A stretch of DNA of 64,000 bases from Limimaricola pyoseonensis. Its GTDB lineage: Bacteria; Pseudomonadota; Alphaproteobacteria; Rhodobacterales; Rhodobacteraceae. Position 1 is the first letter of the stretch; each line of letters opens with the position of its first letter. Shown here piece by piece: positions 35,702 to 43,977 of the stretch. The notes beneath the pieces are model-generated. The model saw only the letters and a list, made by a program, of their open reading frames with translations, searched no databases and had not been told where the DNA came from. Made by a program: the position numbers and the translations under genes. The stretch covers positions 120,433 to 184,432 of the forward strand of contig NZ_FNAT01000004.1 in the NCBI RefSeq assembly GCF_900102015.1, read 5' to 3'.

Positions 35702-36231
35702 GCCGTGGTCTCCGTGCCGGCGATGTCCTCGACGCCGTCGAAGCGTCCCTTGATGGCGAGAAGCAGCGCCGCGATGGACAGCAGCACCGCCGAGATCGCG
35801 AACCAGCTCCAGCCGGCCCACCAGATCGCCTGCGGAATCCACAGCGGCGTCTCGAGCGCGGTGTTGGCGCGTGCGCCGGTGCCGAGCGTCTTCTCCAGCA
35901 CCGCCCAGCCGTGCCAGGCGGTGACCAGCGCGACGCCGGCGAGGCTCAGCATGGCGAGGCAGTCGAGCGCGGCGCGGAAGCCCGAGCCGCCGCGCACGCG
36001 CAGCAGGTCGATGCGGACATGCGCGCGCTCGGTCAGGGCGTAGCTGATGCCCCAGCTGGTGACCGCCGCCATGACGTAGCCCGAGATCTCGTCGGTGCCG
36101 CCCAGCGGCGCGCCGAGCCGGCGCGCCGCGATTTCGGCGAGGATCAGCGCGACGCAGGCCATCAGGCCGAAGCCCGCCAGCAGGGCGACGCCGTCATTGA
36201 TCCGGCTCAGCCATCGGATGATCCCCGCCAT
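35698..36231 (-). CDS. TRAP transporter small permease (DctQ)
   Basis: 177 residues with four hydrophobic helices. AEIAARRLGAPLGGTDEISGYVMAAVTSWGISYALTERAHVRID matches the DctQ pattern of an acidic/Gly turn between helices 1 and 2 followed by His-Val-Arg. Lies between the binding protein and the large subunit. Confidence 0.9.
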   Translation of the reverse strand: MAGIIRWLSRINDGVALLAGFGLMACVALILAEIAARRLGAPLGGTDEISGYVMAAVTSWGISYALTERAHVRIDLLRVRGGSGFRAALDCLAMLSLAGVALVTAWHGWAVLEKTLGTGARANTALETPLWIPQAIWWAGWSWFAISAVLLSIAALLLAIKGRFDGVEDIAGTETTA

Positions 36232-36235
36232 CGGT

Positions 36236-37276
36236 TCAGCCCCCGACCGTGACGCCGACCACCTGGCCGACGCTGTCGTTCCAGCGCTGCGCCCAGTCGT
36301 CGCCGGCGCGCGCCGCCCAGTCGGGCAGGACCTCGTTGACCAGCGCCTCGCGCGCGGCCTCGGTGTCGGCCTCGGTGGCCTCCACGAGCGTCATGTCGCG
36401 CGCCTCGCCGGCCGGGCATTCGCCGTTGCCGGTCAGGCAGGCGATGTCGTTTTCCAGCGCGTCCTGCGCGGCGTCCCATGCGGGCTGCTGCAGCTTTTCG
36501 GAGACGGCGGTCTCGAGCTGCTGCTGCTGCTCTTCGGAGAGCGCGTTCCAGCTGTCCATGTTGATCGCGGTGACGACCGGGTCCCAGCCGCCGAGCGGCA
36601 GCGGCAGCAGGTGGGTGGAGACCTCCCACCAGCCGGCCGAGTAGCCCGAGCCCGCGCCGGTGACGGCGCAGTCGACCACGCCGCGCTGCAGCGCGCCGGG
36701 CACCTCGCCGAAGCTGACATTGACGCCCTCGGCGCCGAGCGCCTCGAGGAGCTTGGCGGTCATGCGGCCGGAGGCGCGGACCTTCTTGCCCTCGAGATCG
36801 GCGAGGCCGGTGATCTCGCCGTTGCAGAACACGACCTGCGGCGGGTAGGGCGCGATGCCCAGAACCTTGGCGTTGAACACGTCGGCATAGATGTCGTCGA
36901 CCATCGGCCGGGCGGCCTCGACCATGGCGCGGGCGGTGGCGGCGTCCTCGGCCAGAAGCGGCACGTCGAGCGCCTCGAGCGCGGCGCTGTCGGCCACGGC
37001 GTAGTCGGCCACGGTCATGCCGACGTCGAACACGCCGTCGCCGAGCATGCGGTAGACGTCGCCGCCGTCGATGCCCATCTGGTCATGCGTGGTCAGCGTC
37101 GCGGTCAGCGCGCCGTCGGTGGCGGCGGGCAGCTCCTCGGTCCAGAACGGCGCCTCGTACTGCTTGTGCAGCGGCAGGCCGCTCCAGCTGCCGACGACGG
37201 CCAGTTCCTCGGCCTGCAGGGCGGTGCCGCCCATGAGGGCCGCGGCCGCGCTCAGCGAAAGAAGGGTGCGGGTCAT
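36236..37276 (-). CDS. TRAP transporter substrate-binding protein (DctP)
   Basis: 346 residues with a signal peptide (MTRTLLSLSAAAALMGGTAL, then QAEE). The domain contains the family segment GLADLEGKKVRASGRMTAKLLEALGAEGVNVSFGEVPGALQRGVVD, in which the Arg contacts the substrate carboxylate in many DctP proteins. This implies an acidic ligand. The start at 37276 is preferred over 37342 because GGGAGAA lies 7 bases upstream and the signal peptide follows directly. Confidence 0.93.
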   Translation of the reverse strand: MTRTLLSLSAAAALMGGTALQAEELAVVGSWSGLPLHKQYEAPFWTEELPAATDGALTATLTTHDQMGIDGGDVYRMLGDGVFDVGMTVADYAVADSAALEALDVPLLAEDAATARAMVEAARPMVDDIYADVFNAKVLGIAPYPPQVVFCNGEITGLADLEGKKVRASGRMTAKLLEALGAEGVNVSFGEVPGALQRGVVDCAVTGAGSGYSAGWWEVSTHLLPLPLGGWDPVVTAINMDSWNALSEEQQQQLETAVSEKLQQPAWDAAQDALENDIACLTGNGECPAGEARDMTLVEATEADTEAAREALVNEVLPDWAARAGDDWAQRWNDSVGQVVGVTVGG

Positions 37277-37292
37277 ATCGTGGTTCTCCCTG

Positions 37293-38123
37293 TTATCGGT
37301 CTTGTCGGTCGGTCGGTTCGTCATCGGCACGGGTGCCGTCATCGAGATCGGTGATCAGCATGGCGCCCGGCGCGTGGCTGATGCAGAGCGGCAGCTGCGC
37401 GCCCATCATCGCCACCTGCGGGGTGACGCCGCAGGCCCAGAACACCGGCAGCTCATCGGGGCCGATCGGCACCGCGCTGCCCCAGTCGGGGCGCTCGACG
37501 TCGATGCCGATCGCCGCCGGGTCGCCGACATGCAGCGGCGCGCCATGCGCCATCGGGTAGCGGGCGCTCAGCTCGCGGACCTCGTCGATCCGGTCGCGGT
37601 GCACGGGGCGCATCGAGACCACCACGGCGCCGCCGAAGGGGCCGGCGGGGCGGGTCTCGAGGCTGCTGCGATACATCGGCACGGTCACGTCGCGCTCGAT
37701 GTGGCGCATCGGGAAGCCGGCGCGCATCAGCGCCGATTCCATGGTGAAGGAGCAGCCGATGGCGAAGCCCACCATGTCGTCGCGCCACAGCGCCGCGATG
37801 TCGCGCGGCCGGTCGGCCAGCGCGCCGTCGCGGTAGACGTGGTAGAGCGGCAGGTCGCGGCGCAGGTCGATGTCGTGGCCGAGATCGGGCAGCGCCGGGT
37901 CGCCCGGCGCGGTGCGGCCCGCCAGCGGGCAGGGCACCGGGTTGAGCGCGCAGAACTCGGCGAAGGCCTCGGCCTGCGCGGCCGGCATGATGGCGAGGTT
38001 GCATTGCAGCCGGCCCGGCGCCAGCCCGGCGGTGTGGCCGGCGTAGCGGCCCGCGCGGAACGCGGCGCGCAGCGCCCGCGGTGCCAGCTCTCGCAGCTCG
38101 GAATGGGTGGTCATGATCGGCAT
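37293..38123 (-). CDS. DUF1445 putative hydro-lyase
   Basis: 276 residues of the DUF1445/YcsI family, related to D-glutamate cyclase. Characteristic segments are GRYAGHTAGLAPGRLQCNLAI, MVGFAIGCSFTMESALMRAG, GAPLHVGDPAAIGI and FWACGVTPQVAMMGA near the end. Homologues act as hydro-lyases or cyclising dehydratases on amino-acid-like compounds. First gene of a five-gene minus-strand operon with TRAP, DUF2848 and amidase; a short gap of 16 bases follows. An ATG at 38114 is an alternative start. Confidence 0.85.
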   Translation of the reverse strand: MPIMTTHSELRELAPRALRAAFRAGRYAGHTAGLAPGRLQCNLAIMPAAQAEAFAEFCALNPVPCPLAGRTAPGDPALPDLGHDIDLRRDLPLYHVYRDGALADRPRDIAALWRDDMVGFAIGCSFTMESALMRAGFPMRHIERDVTVPMYRSSLETRPAGPFGGAVVVSMRPVHRDRIDEVRELSARYPMAHGAPLHVGDPAAIGIDVERPDWGSAVPIGPDELPVFWACGVTPQVAMMGAQLPLCISHAPGAMLITDLDDGTRADDEPTDRQDR

Positions 38124-38270
38124 CTGGCCCTGTTCTCGGCGTCGCCGGCACGCTAGACGCCGGCGGGCAATAAGATCAAATCGTGATTTCTTCTATGATG
38201 TGATCGAACGAGGTGATCACCATCGAAGATCACCTGCCACGGATCACCGGCCGCGAAGGAGGGCCCCGGC
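38124..38270. promoter_or_regulatory. LysR/DUF1445 divergent region with inverted repeat
   Basis: AGGTGATC (38211-38218) and GATCACCT (38228-38235) form a perfect 8-bp inverted repeat with a 9-base spacer, and GGTGATCACC (38212-38221) is itself a 10-bp palindrome. The region between 38165 and 38210 is AT-richer. This is the expected site for the divergent LysR regulator. Confidence 0.6.
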
Positions 38271-39134
38271 ATGACGCTCGACCAGTTGAAGACCTTCCTG
38301 TGGGTGGCGCGGCTCGGCGGCGTGCGGCGCGCGGCGCAGCAGATGAACCTGTCGCAGCCGGCGATCTCGGCGCGGATCGCGGCGCTGGAGGAGACGCTGG
38401 ACGTGGCGCTGTTCACCCGCGGCCCGCATGGCGTGACGCTGACCCGCGAGGGGGTGCTGCTGCGCACCCATGCCGAGCAGATCGCCACCTCGATCGAGCG
38501 CATCCGCGCCGAGGTGGCGCCGCGCGACAGCCGCGCCTCTCTGCTGCGGGTGGGCGCGGCCGAGACGATCGTGCAGACCTGGCTGCCCGAGTTCCTGCGC
38601 CGGCTGCGCAGCACCTATCCGCGGCTGAAGATCGAGATCACGGTCGACATCTCGCTCAACCTGCGCGAGGCGCTGCTCGACCGCGCGCTCGACCTGTGCT
38701 TCCTGATGGGGCCGGTCTCGGAATACAGCGTCGACAATGTCGAGCTGCCGCCGGTGCCGCTGGCGTGGTACCGGCCGCTGGAGATGGCGGCGCCGGACCT
38801 GTCGCAGGTGCCGGTGATCACCTACAACCGGCAGTCGCGCCCGCACCGCCACCTCGCCGCCGAGCTCTATGCCCGCCACGGCAGCGCGGCGCAGATCTTC
38901 CCGTCGAACTCGCTCTCGACCGCGATCGAGATGGTGGCGGCCGGCCTCGGGGTCGGCGTGATCCCCGAGCGGCTGGGGCGGCGCCACGTGGCCGAGGGGC
39001 GGATCGCCGAGTTCGACCCGGGCTGGCGGCCCGAGGCGCTGGTCTTCTCGGCCTCCTTCATCGGCGACGAGAACAACGCCACCGCCAGCGAGGCGGCCGA
39101 GATCGCCCGGCAGGTGGCCGAGAGCTGGAACTAG
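38271..39134 (+). CDS. LysR family transcriptional regulator
   Basis: 287 residues. The N-terminal winged helix is TLDQLKTFLWVARLGGVRRAAQQMNLSQPAISARIAALEE, followed by the usual effector-binding domain (VGAAETIVQTWLPEFLRR, GLGVGVIPE). It diverges from the DUF1445-TRAP-DUF2848-amidase operon across a palindromic control region, so it probably senses the substrate of that operon. The start has AAGGAGGGCC upstream. Confidence 0.92.
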   Translation: MTLDQLKTFLWVARLGGVRRAAQQMNLSQPAISARIAALEETLDVALFTRGPHGVTLTREGVLLRTHAEQIATSIERIRAEVAPRDSRASLLRVGAAETIVQTWLPEFLRRLRSTYPRLKIEITVDISLNLREALLDRALDLCFLMGPVSEYSVDNVELPPVPLAWYRPLEMAAPDLSQVPVITYNRQSRPHRHLAAELYARHGSAAQIFPSNSLSTAIEMVAAGLGVGVIPERLGRRHVAEGRIAEFDPGWRPEALVFSASFIGDENNATASEAAEIARQVAESWN

Positions 39135-39142
39135 GCCCCGAA

Positions 39143-40579
39143 CTAGGCGGCGCGCGGCCCGAAGACGGCGCGGGCCGGGTCGGCGGCGTAGCCGTCGCGG
39201 TGCCGGACCGCCTGCGCGGGCAGGGCGGCGACGGCGTCGAGCACGGCGTCGACCTCATAGGCCTCCATCATCGGCGAGAGGTTGAAGCGCAGGAAGCCGG
39301 GCTTGGCCAGCTCCTCGCCCGCGAGGATGCGGGCGCGCAGCGCCTCGGAGGCCGCCGCGTCGATGCCGAGCAGGCGGTGCACGTAGGGCCCGGCGCAGGC
39401 GCAGCCGCCGCGCGCCTGCACTCCGGAGAGGTCCGACAGCATCCGCGTGGCGAGCTGCTGGTGCACGGGCTCGCCGTCGGCGGCGGTGACGCGCAGCGCG
39501 AAGACCGGCAGGCGCGGGCGGTCGGGGCAGCCCAGAAGCTCGATGCCGGGCGCGGCGCGCAGAGCCTCGAGGCCGCGGCGGGCGAGCGTGGCCTCGGTCT
39601 CGAGCAGCCCCATGGCCTGCATCGCGCCCTTCACCGCGAAGGCCAGCGCGGCGCGCAGGTCGGCCAGAACGTTGGGGGTGCCGGCCTCCTCGCGCGCGGC
39701 GAGGTCGGGCAGGTAGTCATGCGTCTCGGGTCCGACGAAGCGCACCGTGCCGCCGCCGGGCTGGGTCGGGCGGGTGGCGGCGCAGGCGGCGCGGCGGATG
39801 ACGAGCACGCCCGAGGCGCCGGGCCCGCCGGCGAACTTGTGCGGCGAGAGCACCATGGCGTCGGCCTCGGCGCCGCCGGGGCGCATCTCGAGCGGCAGGT
39901 AGGGCGCGGCGCAGGCCATGTCCCAGACCATCAGCCCGCCGCCCCGCTTGACCGCGCGGGTGACGCGGGCGGTGTCGGCGATGGCGCCGGTGACGTTCGA
40001 GGCGCCCGAGACGGCGACGACGCAGAGCGCACCCGCGGCGCGGGCGCGGGCGAGGCCGGCGTCCAGCGCGTCGAGGCAGGGGCCGTGCGGGCCCTCGGGC
40101 AGCTCTGTCACCTCGGCGCCGCTTTCGCGCCAGGGCAGGATGTTGGAGTGATGCTCCCACGGGCCGATCAGCACGTGCACCGGGCGGCCCTGCGCCCGCG
40201 CGGCGGGGATGCCGAGGAGGCCCACGAGCCGGTTGATCCCGGCGGTGGCGCCGCCGCCGCAGAAGATCACCGCGTGGGCGTCGTCGGCGCCGCAGCCCAT
40301 GGCCACGCGGGCGCGGGCGGCGCGGCGCAGCCGGGTCATCAGCCCGCCGCAATGCGAGGCCTCGGTGTGGCTGTTGGCGTAGAAGGGCAGGACTTCCTCC
40401 TGCAAAAGCGTCTCGACCTGCCGCAGCGCCCGGCCCGAGGCGGTGTCGTCGGCATAGACCAGCGGCACCGGCCCGAGCGGCCCGTCGATCCGCGCGCCGC
40501 GCCCGAACTGGCCCGCGCGCAGCGCGGCGGGGCCGGCCTCGGCCAGGGCAGTCTCGAAACGGGCGAAGATGTCGGTCAC
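39143..40579 (-). CDS. Aminotransferase class V / cysteine desulfurase-like PLP enzyme
   Basis: 478 residues with the class V PLP pattern: FCGGGATAGINRLVGLLGI near residue 105, EHHSNILPWRESGAEV, VSGASNVTGAIAD, MVWDMACAAPYLPLE and the Schiff-base Lys in LSPHKFAGGPGASG. The Cys-rich motif ARGGCACAGPYVH is in the position of the sulfur-acceptor loop of desulfurases. It may be a selenocysteine lyase/desulfurase or an amino-acid lyase. Divergent from an Lrp-family regulator, implying amino-acid control. GGAGGG lies 7 bases before the start. Confidence 0.85.
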   Translation of the reverse strand: MTDIFARFETALAEAGPAALRAGQFGRGARIDGPLGPVPLVYADDTASGRALRQVETLLQEEVLPFYANSHTEASHCGGLMTRLRRAARARVAMGCGADDAHAVIFCGGGATAGINRLVGLLGIPAARAQGRPVHVLIGPWEHHSNILPWRESGAEVTELPEGPHGPCLDALDAGLARARAAGALCVVAVSGASNVTGAIADTARVTRAVKRGGGLMVWDMACAAPYLPLEMRPGGAEADAMVLSPHKFAGGPGASGVLVIRRAACAATRPTQPGGGTVRFVGPETHDYLPDLAAREEAGTPNVLADLRAALAFAVKGAMQAMGLLETEATLARRGLEALRAAPGIELLGCPDRPRLPVFALRVTAADGEPVHQQLATRMLSDLSGVQARGGCACAGPYVHRLLGIDAAASEALRARILAGEELAKPGFLRFNLSPMMEAYEVDAVLDAVAALPAQAVRHRDGYAADPARAVFGPRAA

Positions 40580-40687
40580 GGCGGTCCCTCCTGAGCGGTG
40601 TCGATGCGATCATTCATGGCTGTCATGGATCGATCGACACCGATTTGATCTGGTCTGGGGGTCTCGATTGGGTCAGATTGCATCGAT
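40580..40687. promoter_or_regulatory. Lrp-type operator between PLP enzyme and regulator
   Basis: GTGTCGAT (40598-40605) and ATCGACAC (40633-40640) are perfect inverted arms; the symmetry extends inward with GATC and CATG elements (CATG at 40616-40619 and 40624-40627). The block ends 47 bases before the Lrp start and begins 18 bases before the PLP gene start. Lrp-family proteins bind such extended dyads and usually control the divergent neighbour. Confidence 0.6.
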
Positions 40688-41164
40688 ATGGCCATCGAGA
40701 CCGATCAGATCGACCGCAGACTGCTGGAGCTCTTGCAACGCGAGGGCGGGCTGTCGCAGCGCGAGCTGGCGGCGCGGGTCGGGCTGTCGCAGAACGCCTG
40801 CTGGCGGCGGCTGAAGCGGCTGGAGGAGGCGGGCGCGCTCAGGGGGCGGCGGGCCGATATCGACCCGGCGGCGTTGGGGCTCGGGCTTACGGTCTTCGTG
40901 ATGATCCGCACCCGCCACCACGCCTCGGACTGGGCGCGCGCCTTCCGCGCCCATGTCGAGGCGCTGCCGGAGGTGGTCGATTTCCACCGGATCGGCGGGC
41001 ATTGGGACTACATGATCAAGGCGGTCTGCCCCGACATGGCGGGCTATGACCGGTTCTACCAGGCGCTGATCAAGGGCTTCGACATCGAGGCGGTGACCGG
41101 GCATTTCGCGATGGAGGCGATCCTCGAGAACCGGCCGCTGGCGATCCGCTCGGTGCTGCGCTGA
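40688..41164 (+). CDS. Lrp/AsnC family transcriptional regulator
   Basis: 158 residues: an N-terminal helix-turn-helix (QIDRRLLELLQREGGLSQRELAARVGLSQNACWRRLKRLEEAGAL) and a C-terminal ligand-binding RAM domain (PEVVDFHRIGGHWDYMIKAVCPDMAGYDRFYQALI). It is divergent from the class V PLP enzyme and most likely regulates it in response to an amino acid. Confidence 0.94.
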   Translation: MAIETDQIDRRLLELLQREGGLSQRELAARVGLSQNACWRRLKRLEEAGALRGRRADIDPAALGLGLTVFVMIRTRHHASDWARAFRAHVEALPEVVDFHRIGGHWDYMIKAVCPDMAGYDRFYQALIKGFDIEAVTGHFAMEAILENRPLAIRSVLR

Positions 41165-41171
41165 GCCGGGG

Positions 41172-41993
41172 TCAGCGCGGGCGCTCCTTTGGCCCGTCCA
41201 GAAGAAAGCGCAGCACCGAGGCGGCATAGGCCTCCGGCGCGGTCAGGGTCGCGTCGTGGCCCTGTCCTTCGAGCGTGTCGCGCCGGGCATCGGGCAGCAC
41301 GCGGGCGAGATCGTCGGTGACGAACATGCGCGCGGGGCTCTCGGAGCCCGATTGCAGCAGCACCGGCATGGAAAGCCCGGCGAATCGCTCGGGCCGCCAT
41401 TCCATCCGGGCCATCGCCTGCATGTCGCCGATCGAGGCGCGGGCATCGGCCAGCATCGGCTCCCAGTCCTTGGACAGGCGCAGCCCCTCGAAGGTCTCGC
41501 CGGGCATGTCGAGCAGGCTGGTGAAAAAGGCCCGCGCCACGCTCGTCCAGTCCTCCTGCCGCGCGGCCTCTTTAAGCTCGGCGTCCAGCACCCGCTTCGG
41601 GCCGTCGGGGTGGGGCGGCTCGTAGAGCACGAGGCGGCGGATGCGGTCGGGGGCCATGGCCGCGGCGGCCAGCGCGACCTGCGCGCCGTGCGAATGGCCG
41701 AGCAGGTGGACCGGCACGCCGATCCGGTCGATCAGCGCCAGCACGTCGCGGGCCTCGTCCTCGATGCCGTGGGTGTAGGTGGCGTCGGTGTCGCCGCGGC
41801 CGCGCCGGGCCAGCGCGTGGACCGTGAGATGCCGCGCCAGCAGCGGCCGGGTTTCGGCCCAGTTCGAGCGGTGGTCGCTGAAGCTGCCATGCAGCAGCAC
41901 CAGCGGCGGGCCGGCGCCCTGCCGGTCGTAGCCGAGCGTCACGCCGTCTGGGGTGGTCAGCGTCTCGGTCACGGGGGCGTCGGGGCGCGGCAT
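41172..41993 (-). CDS. Alpha/beta hydrolase
   Basis: 273 residues of the alpha/beta hydrolase fold. The oxyanion-hole segment VLLHGSFSDHRSNW is near residue 30; the nucleophile elbow is GHSHGAQ with Ser in the centre; the catalytic Asp and His are expected near residues 220 and 250 (EGQGHDATLT). The substrate is unknown. The start at 41993 has AAAGGAG 6 bases upstream; an ATG at 42041 adds an unlikely tail. Convergent with the Lrp gene. Confidence 0.88.
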   Translation of the reverse strand: MPRPDAPVTETLTTPDGVTLGYDRQGAGPPLVLLHGSFSDHRSNWAETRPLLARHLTVHALARRGRGDTDATYTHGIEDEARDVLALIDRIGVPVHLLGHSHGAQVALAAAAMAPDRIRRLVLYEPPHPDGPKRVLDAELKEAARQEDWTSVARAFFTSLLDMPGETFEGLRLSKDWEPMLADARASIGDMQAMARMEWRPERFAGLSMPVLLQSGSESPARMFVTDDLARVLPDARRDTLEGQGHDATLTAPEAYAASVLRFLLDGPKERPR

Positions 41994-42073
41994 CGGGGCT
42001 CCTTTGACGTCGGGCGGGCGTCGGGCGACACCTCCGACCATAGCCGATCGCCGGGCGGTTGCCGAGCCGGCGC

Positions 42074-42454
42074 TCAGGCCGCGTGGCGCCTGGCCGCGGC
42101 GGCGGCGGCCGCGGCGACGGCGGCGGGGGTCTCGGGCAGACGTTCGGCCGGGGCGCGGCCGCCGAGCGCGGGGCAGGGGGCGTGGAGCCAGTCCAGCACG
42201 CCCTCGGCGCCGCGCTGCGGACGCAGCGCGCGGATCACCTCCTGCATCGCCGCGATCGGCAGGCCGGCGCGGTCGAACTGGCAGGCGGGGTAGAGCGTCC
42301 GGCCGGCGCGGGTGACGCCGATCACCCGGCCCTCGCGGGCCCAGTTCTCGGCCAGGCTCGCGCCCAGCGGCACCCAGCGGCGCAGGCCGCGGGCCACCTC
42401 GTCGGCGTCGAGCAGGCGCGCCGCGCCGCTTGCGCCAAGGTTGCGTTCATGCAT
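42074..42454 (-). CDS. Xre/MbcA/ParS-type antitoxin-like protein (DUF2384), orphan
   Basis: 126 residues. The C-terminal half looks like the toxin-binding DUF2384 domain: an Arg-rich helix (QEVIRALRPQRGAEGVLDWL) then HAPCPALGGRAPAERLPE, matching the W-L-x2-P-x4-LGG-x-P-x2-L pattern. The N-terminal half is short, without a clear helix-turn-helix. No RES-type toxin gene is adjacent, so it may act as an orphan regulator. An Ala-rich tail follows. The assignment is tentative. Confidence 0.6.
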   Translation of the reverse strand: MHERNLGASGAARLLDADEVARGLRRWVPLGASLAENWAREGRVIGVTRAGRTLYPACQFDRAGLPIAAMQEVIRALRPQRGAEGVLDWLHAPCPALGGRAPAERLPETPAAVAAAAAAAARRHAA

Positions 42455-42659
42455 GGCATCATCCTCCGTGGCGCGAAGTAGCGGCGCGCCGTCCGGCGGA
42501 AAGGGCGGCGGCGGTTCTGTGCGCTACCGTGCGTGGGCCGGGCTGGCGCGGCGGCGGCGCATGTCCGATTGACGCCCGCATGGTCCTGCCCGATACCGGT
42601 GCGGCCGGCCGCCGCGGCGGTGCGGAACCCCATGTCTGCAACTGGAAGGATGGCCACCG

Positions 42660-43919
42660 ATGATCGACGCGCAGCCCGGGCTGATCGAGGAGATCCGCGA
42701 CCGTTTCGCCCATGTCGAGAGCTGCCCGTTCCAGGGCGAGCGGGTGTTCTTCGAGAATGCCGGCGGTGCGCTGACGCTGAAATCGGTGGTCGAGACCTCG
42801 GCCCGCTTCGCCGCCATCCCCGACAACCCCGGCCGCGACAACCCTGCCGGGCAGGCGGCGGTCGAGCTGATCGCCCGCGCCAAGGCGGACATGGCGGTGT
42901 TCTTCAACGCGCCGGGCGGGCAGTTCATCGCCGGCGAGAGCGGCACCGAGCTCTTGTTCCGGCTAATCGGCGCGGCCTGTCTCGGCACGCCCGAGGGCGG
43001 GCGCGTGCTGGGTTCGACGCTCGAGCATCCGGCCACCCGCTCGGCCGCCGACCGCTACGCGCCGATCGGCGGCAAGCGCCACGTGCTGGTGGCGCATGAC
43101 GACGCGGCCGGCTCGGTCGGGCCCGAGGCCTACCGGCCCGAGGTCACGCCCGACACCCGCGTCGCCACCATCCTGCACACCTCGCCGGTGACCGGCATGG
43201 GGGTGGACGTCGCCGCCATCGCCGCCGAGATCCGTGCCGTGGCGCCCGACTGCTACATCATCGTCGACGGCATCCAGCACGCCGCGCATGGCCGGCTGGA
43301 TCTCGAGGCGCTCGGCGTCGACGGCTACGTGATCTCGCCCTACAAGGTGTTCTCGCGCCATGGCTACGGCATCGCCTGGCTGTCGGACCGGCTGGCGGCG
43401 CTGCCGCATGACGGGCTGATGGGCGCGCCGGGCGCGCCTTGGGAGCTGGGCACCCGCGACGCCGGCGCCTATGCCGCCTTCTCGGACGTGGTGGCCTATT
43501 TCGACTGGCTCGGCGGGCGGGTCTCTGACGATGCCGACCGGCGCGCGCGGATCGTCGCGGCGGGCGAGGCGATCCATGCGCAGGAGACGGCGCTGACCGA
43601 GGCGCTGCTGCACGGCGCGGGCAACCTGCCGGGGCTGGCGAGCTTCGAGGGGATCACCATCCTCGGCGGCATCGACAACCCGCGGCGCGAGGGGCTGGTC
43701 TCCTTCGCGCTGGACGGCCGGCCGGCGGGCGAGATCGTCGCGGCGCTGAACGCGGCCGGCATCCGCACCCATATCCGCAAGGCCGACCACTACTCGGGCA
43801 ACATCCTGCAGCCGCTGGGAATGGAAAGCTGCGTGCGGGTGTCGCTGTGCCACTACAACACCGAGGCCGAGGTGATCCGCTTCCTCGCCGCGATGCGCGA
43901 CATCGCGCGCGCGGCCTGA
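42660..43919 (+). CDS. Aminotransferase class V family PLP enzyme
   Basis: 419 residues. Visible blocks are FFENAGGALTLKSVVET near the N-terminus, GSTLEHPATRSAADRYA, YIIVDGIQHAAHGRLDLEALG and the likely PLP Lys in YVISPYKVFSRHGYGIAWL. No Cys occurs in the C-terminal acceptor position, so desulfurase activity is less likely than lyase or aminotransferase chemistry. It shares only the fold with the class V enzyme at 39143-40579, so the two are not a recent duplication. Confidence 0.84.
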   Translation: MIDAQPGLIEEIRDRFAHVESCPFQGERVFFENAGGALTLKSVVETSARFAAIPDNPGRDNPAGQAAVELIARAKADMAVFFNAPGGQFIAGESGTELLFRLIGAACLGTPEGGRVLGSTLEHPATRSAADRYAPIGGKRHVLVAHDDAAGSVGPEAYRPEVTPDTRVATILHTSPVTGMGVDVAAIAAEIRAVAPDCYIIVDGIQHAAHGRLDLEALGVDGYVISPYKVFSRHGYGIAWLSDRLAALPHDGLMGAPGAPWELGTRDAGAYAAFSDVVAYFDWLGGRVSDDADRRARIVAAGEAIHAQETALTEALLHGAGNLPGLASFEGITILGGIDNPRREGLVSFALDGRPAGEIVAALNAAGIRTHIRKADHYSGNILQPLGMESCVRVSLCHYNTEAEVIRFLAAMRDIARAA

Positions 43920-43977
43920 AGGCGGGGGGCGAGCGCGGGCGGCCCCCCGCCCGGCCGGGGCAGGGCCGTGGCCTGCC
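43920..43977. terminator. GC hairpin between convergent genes
   Basis: GGCGGGGGGC (43921-43930) is the exact reverse complement of GCCCCCCGCC (43942-43951). It separates the class V enzyme from the convergent kinase gene. No T tract is present. Confidence 0.6.

Noticed and set aside
42455..42659. Promoter or small gene in this gap
   Set aside because: GC-rich with no clear hexamers, repeat or coding pattern.
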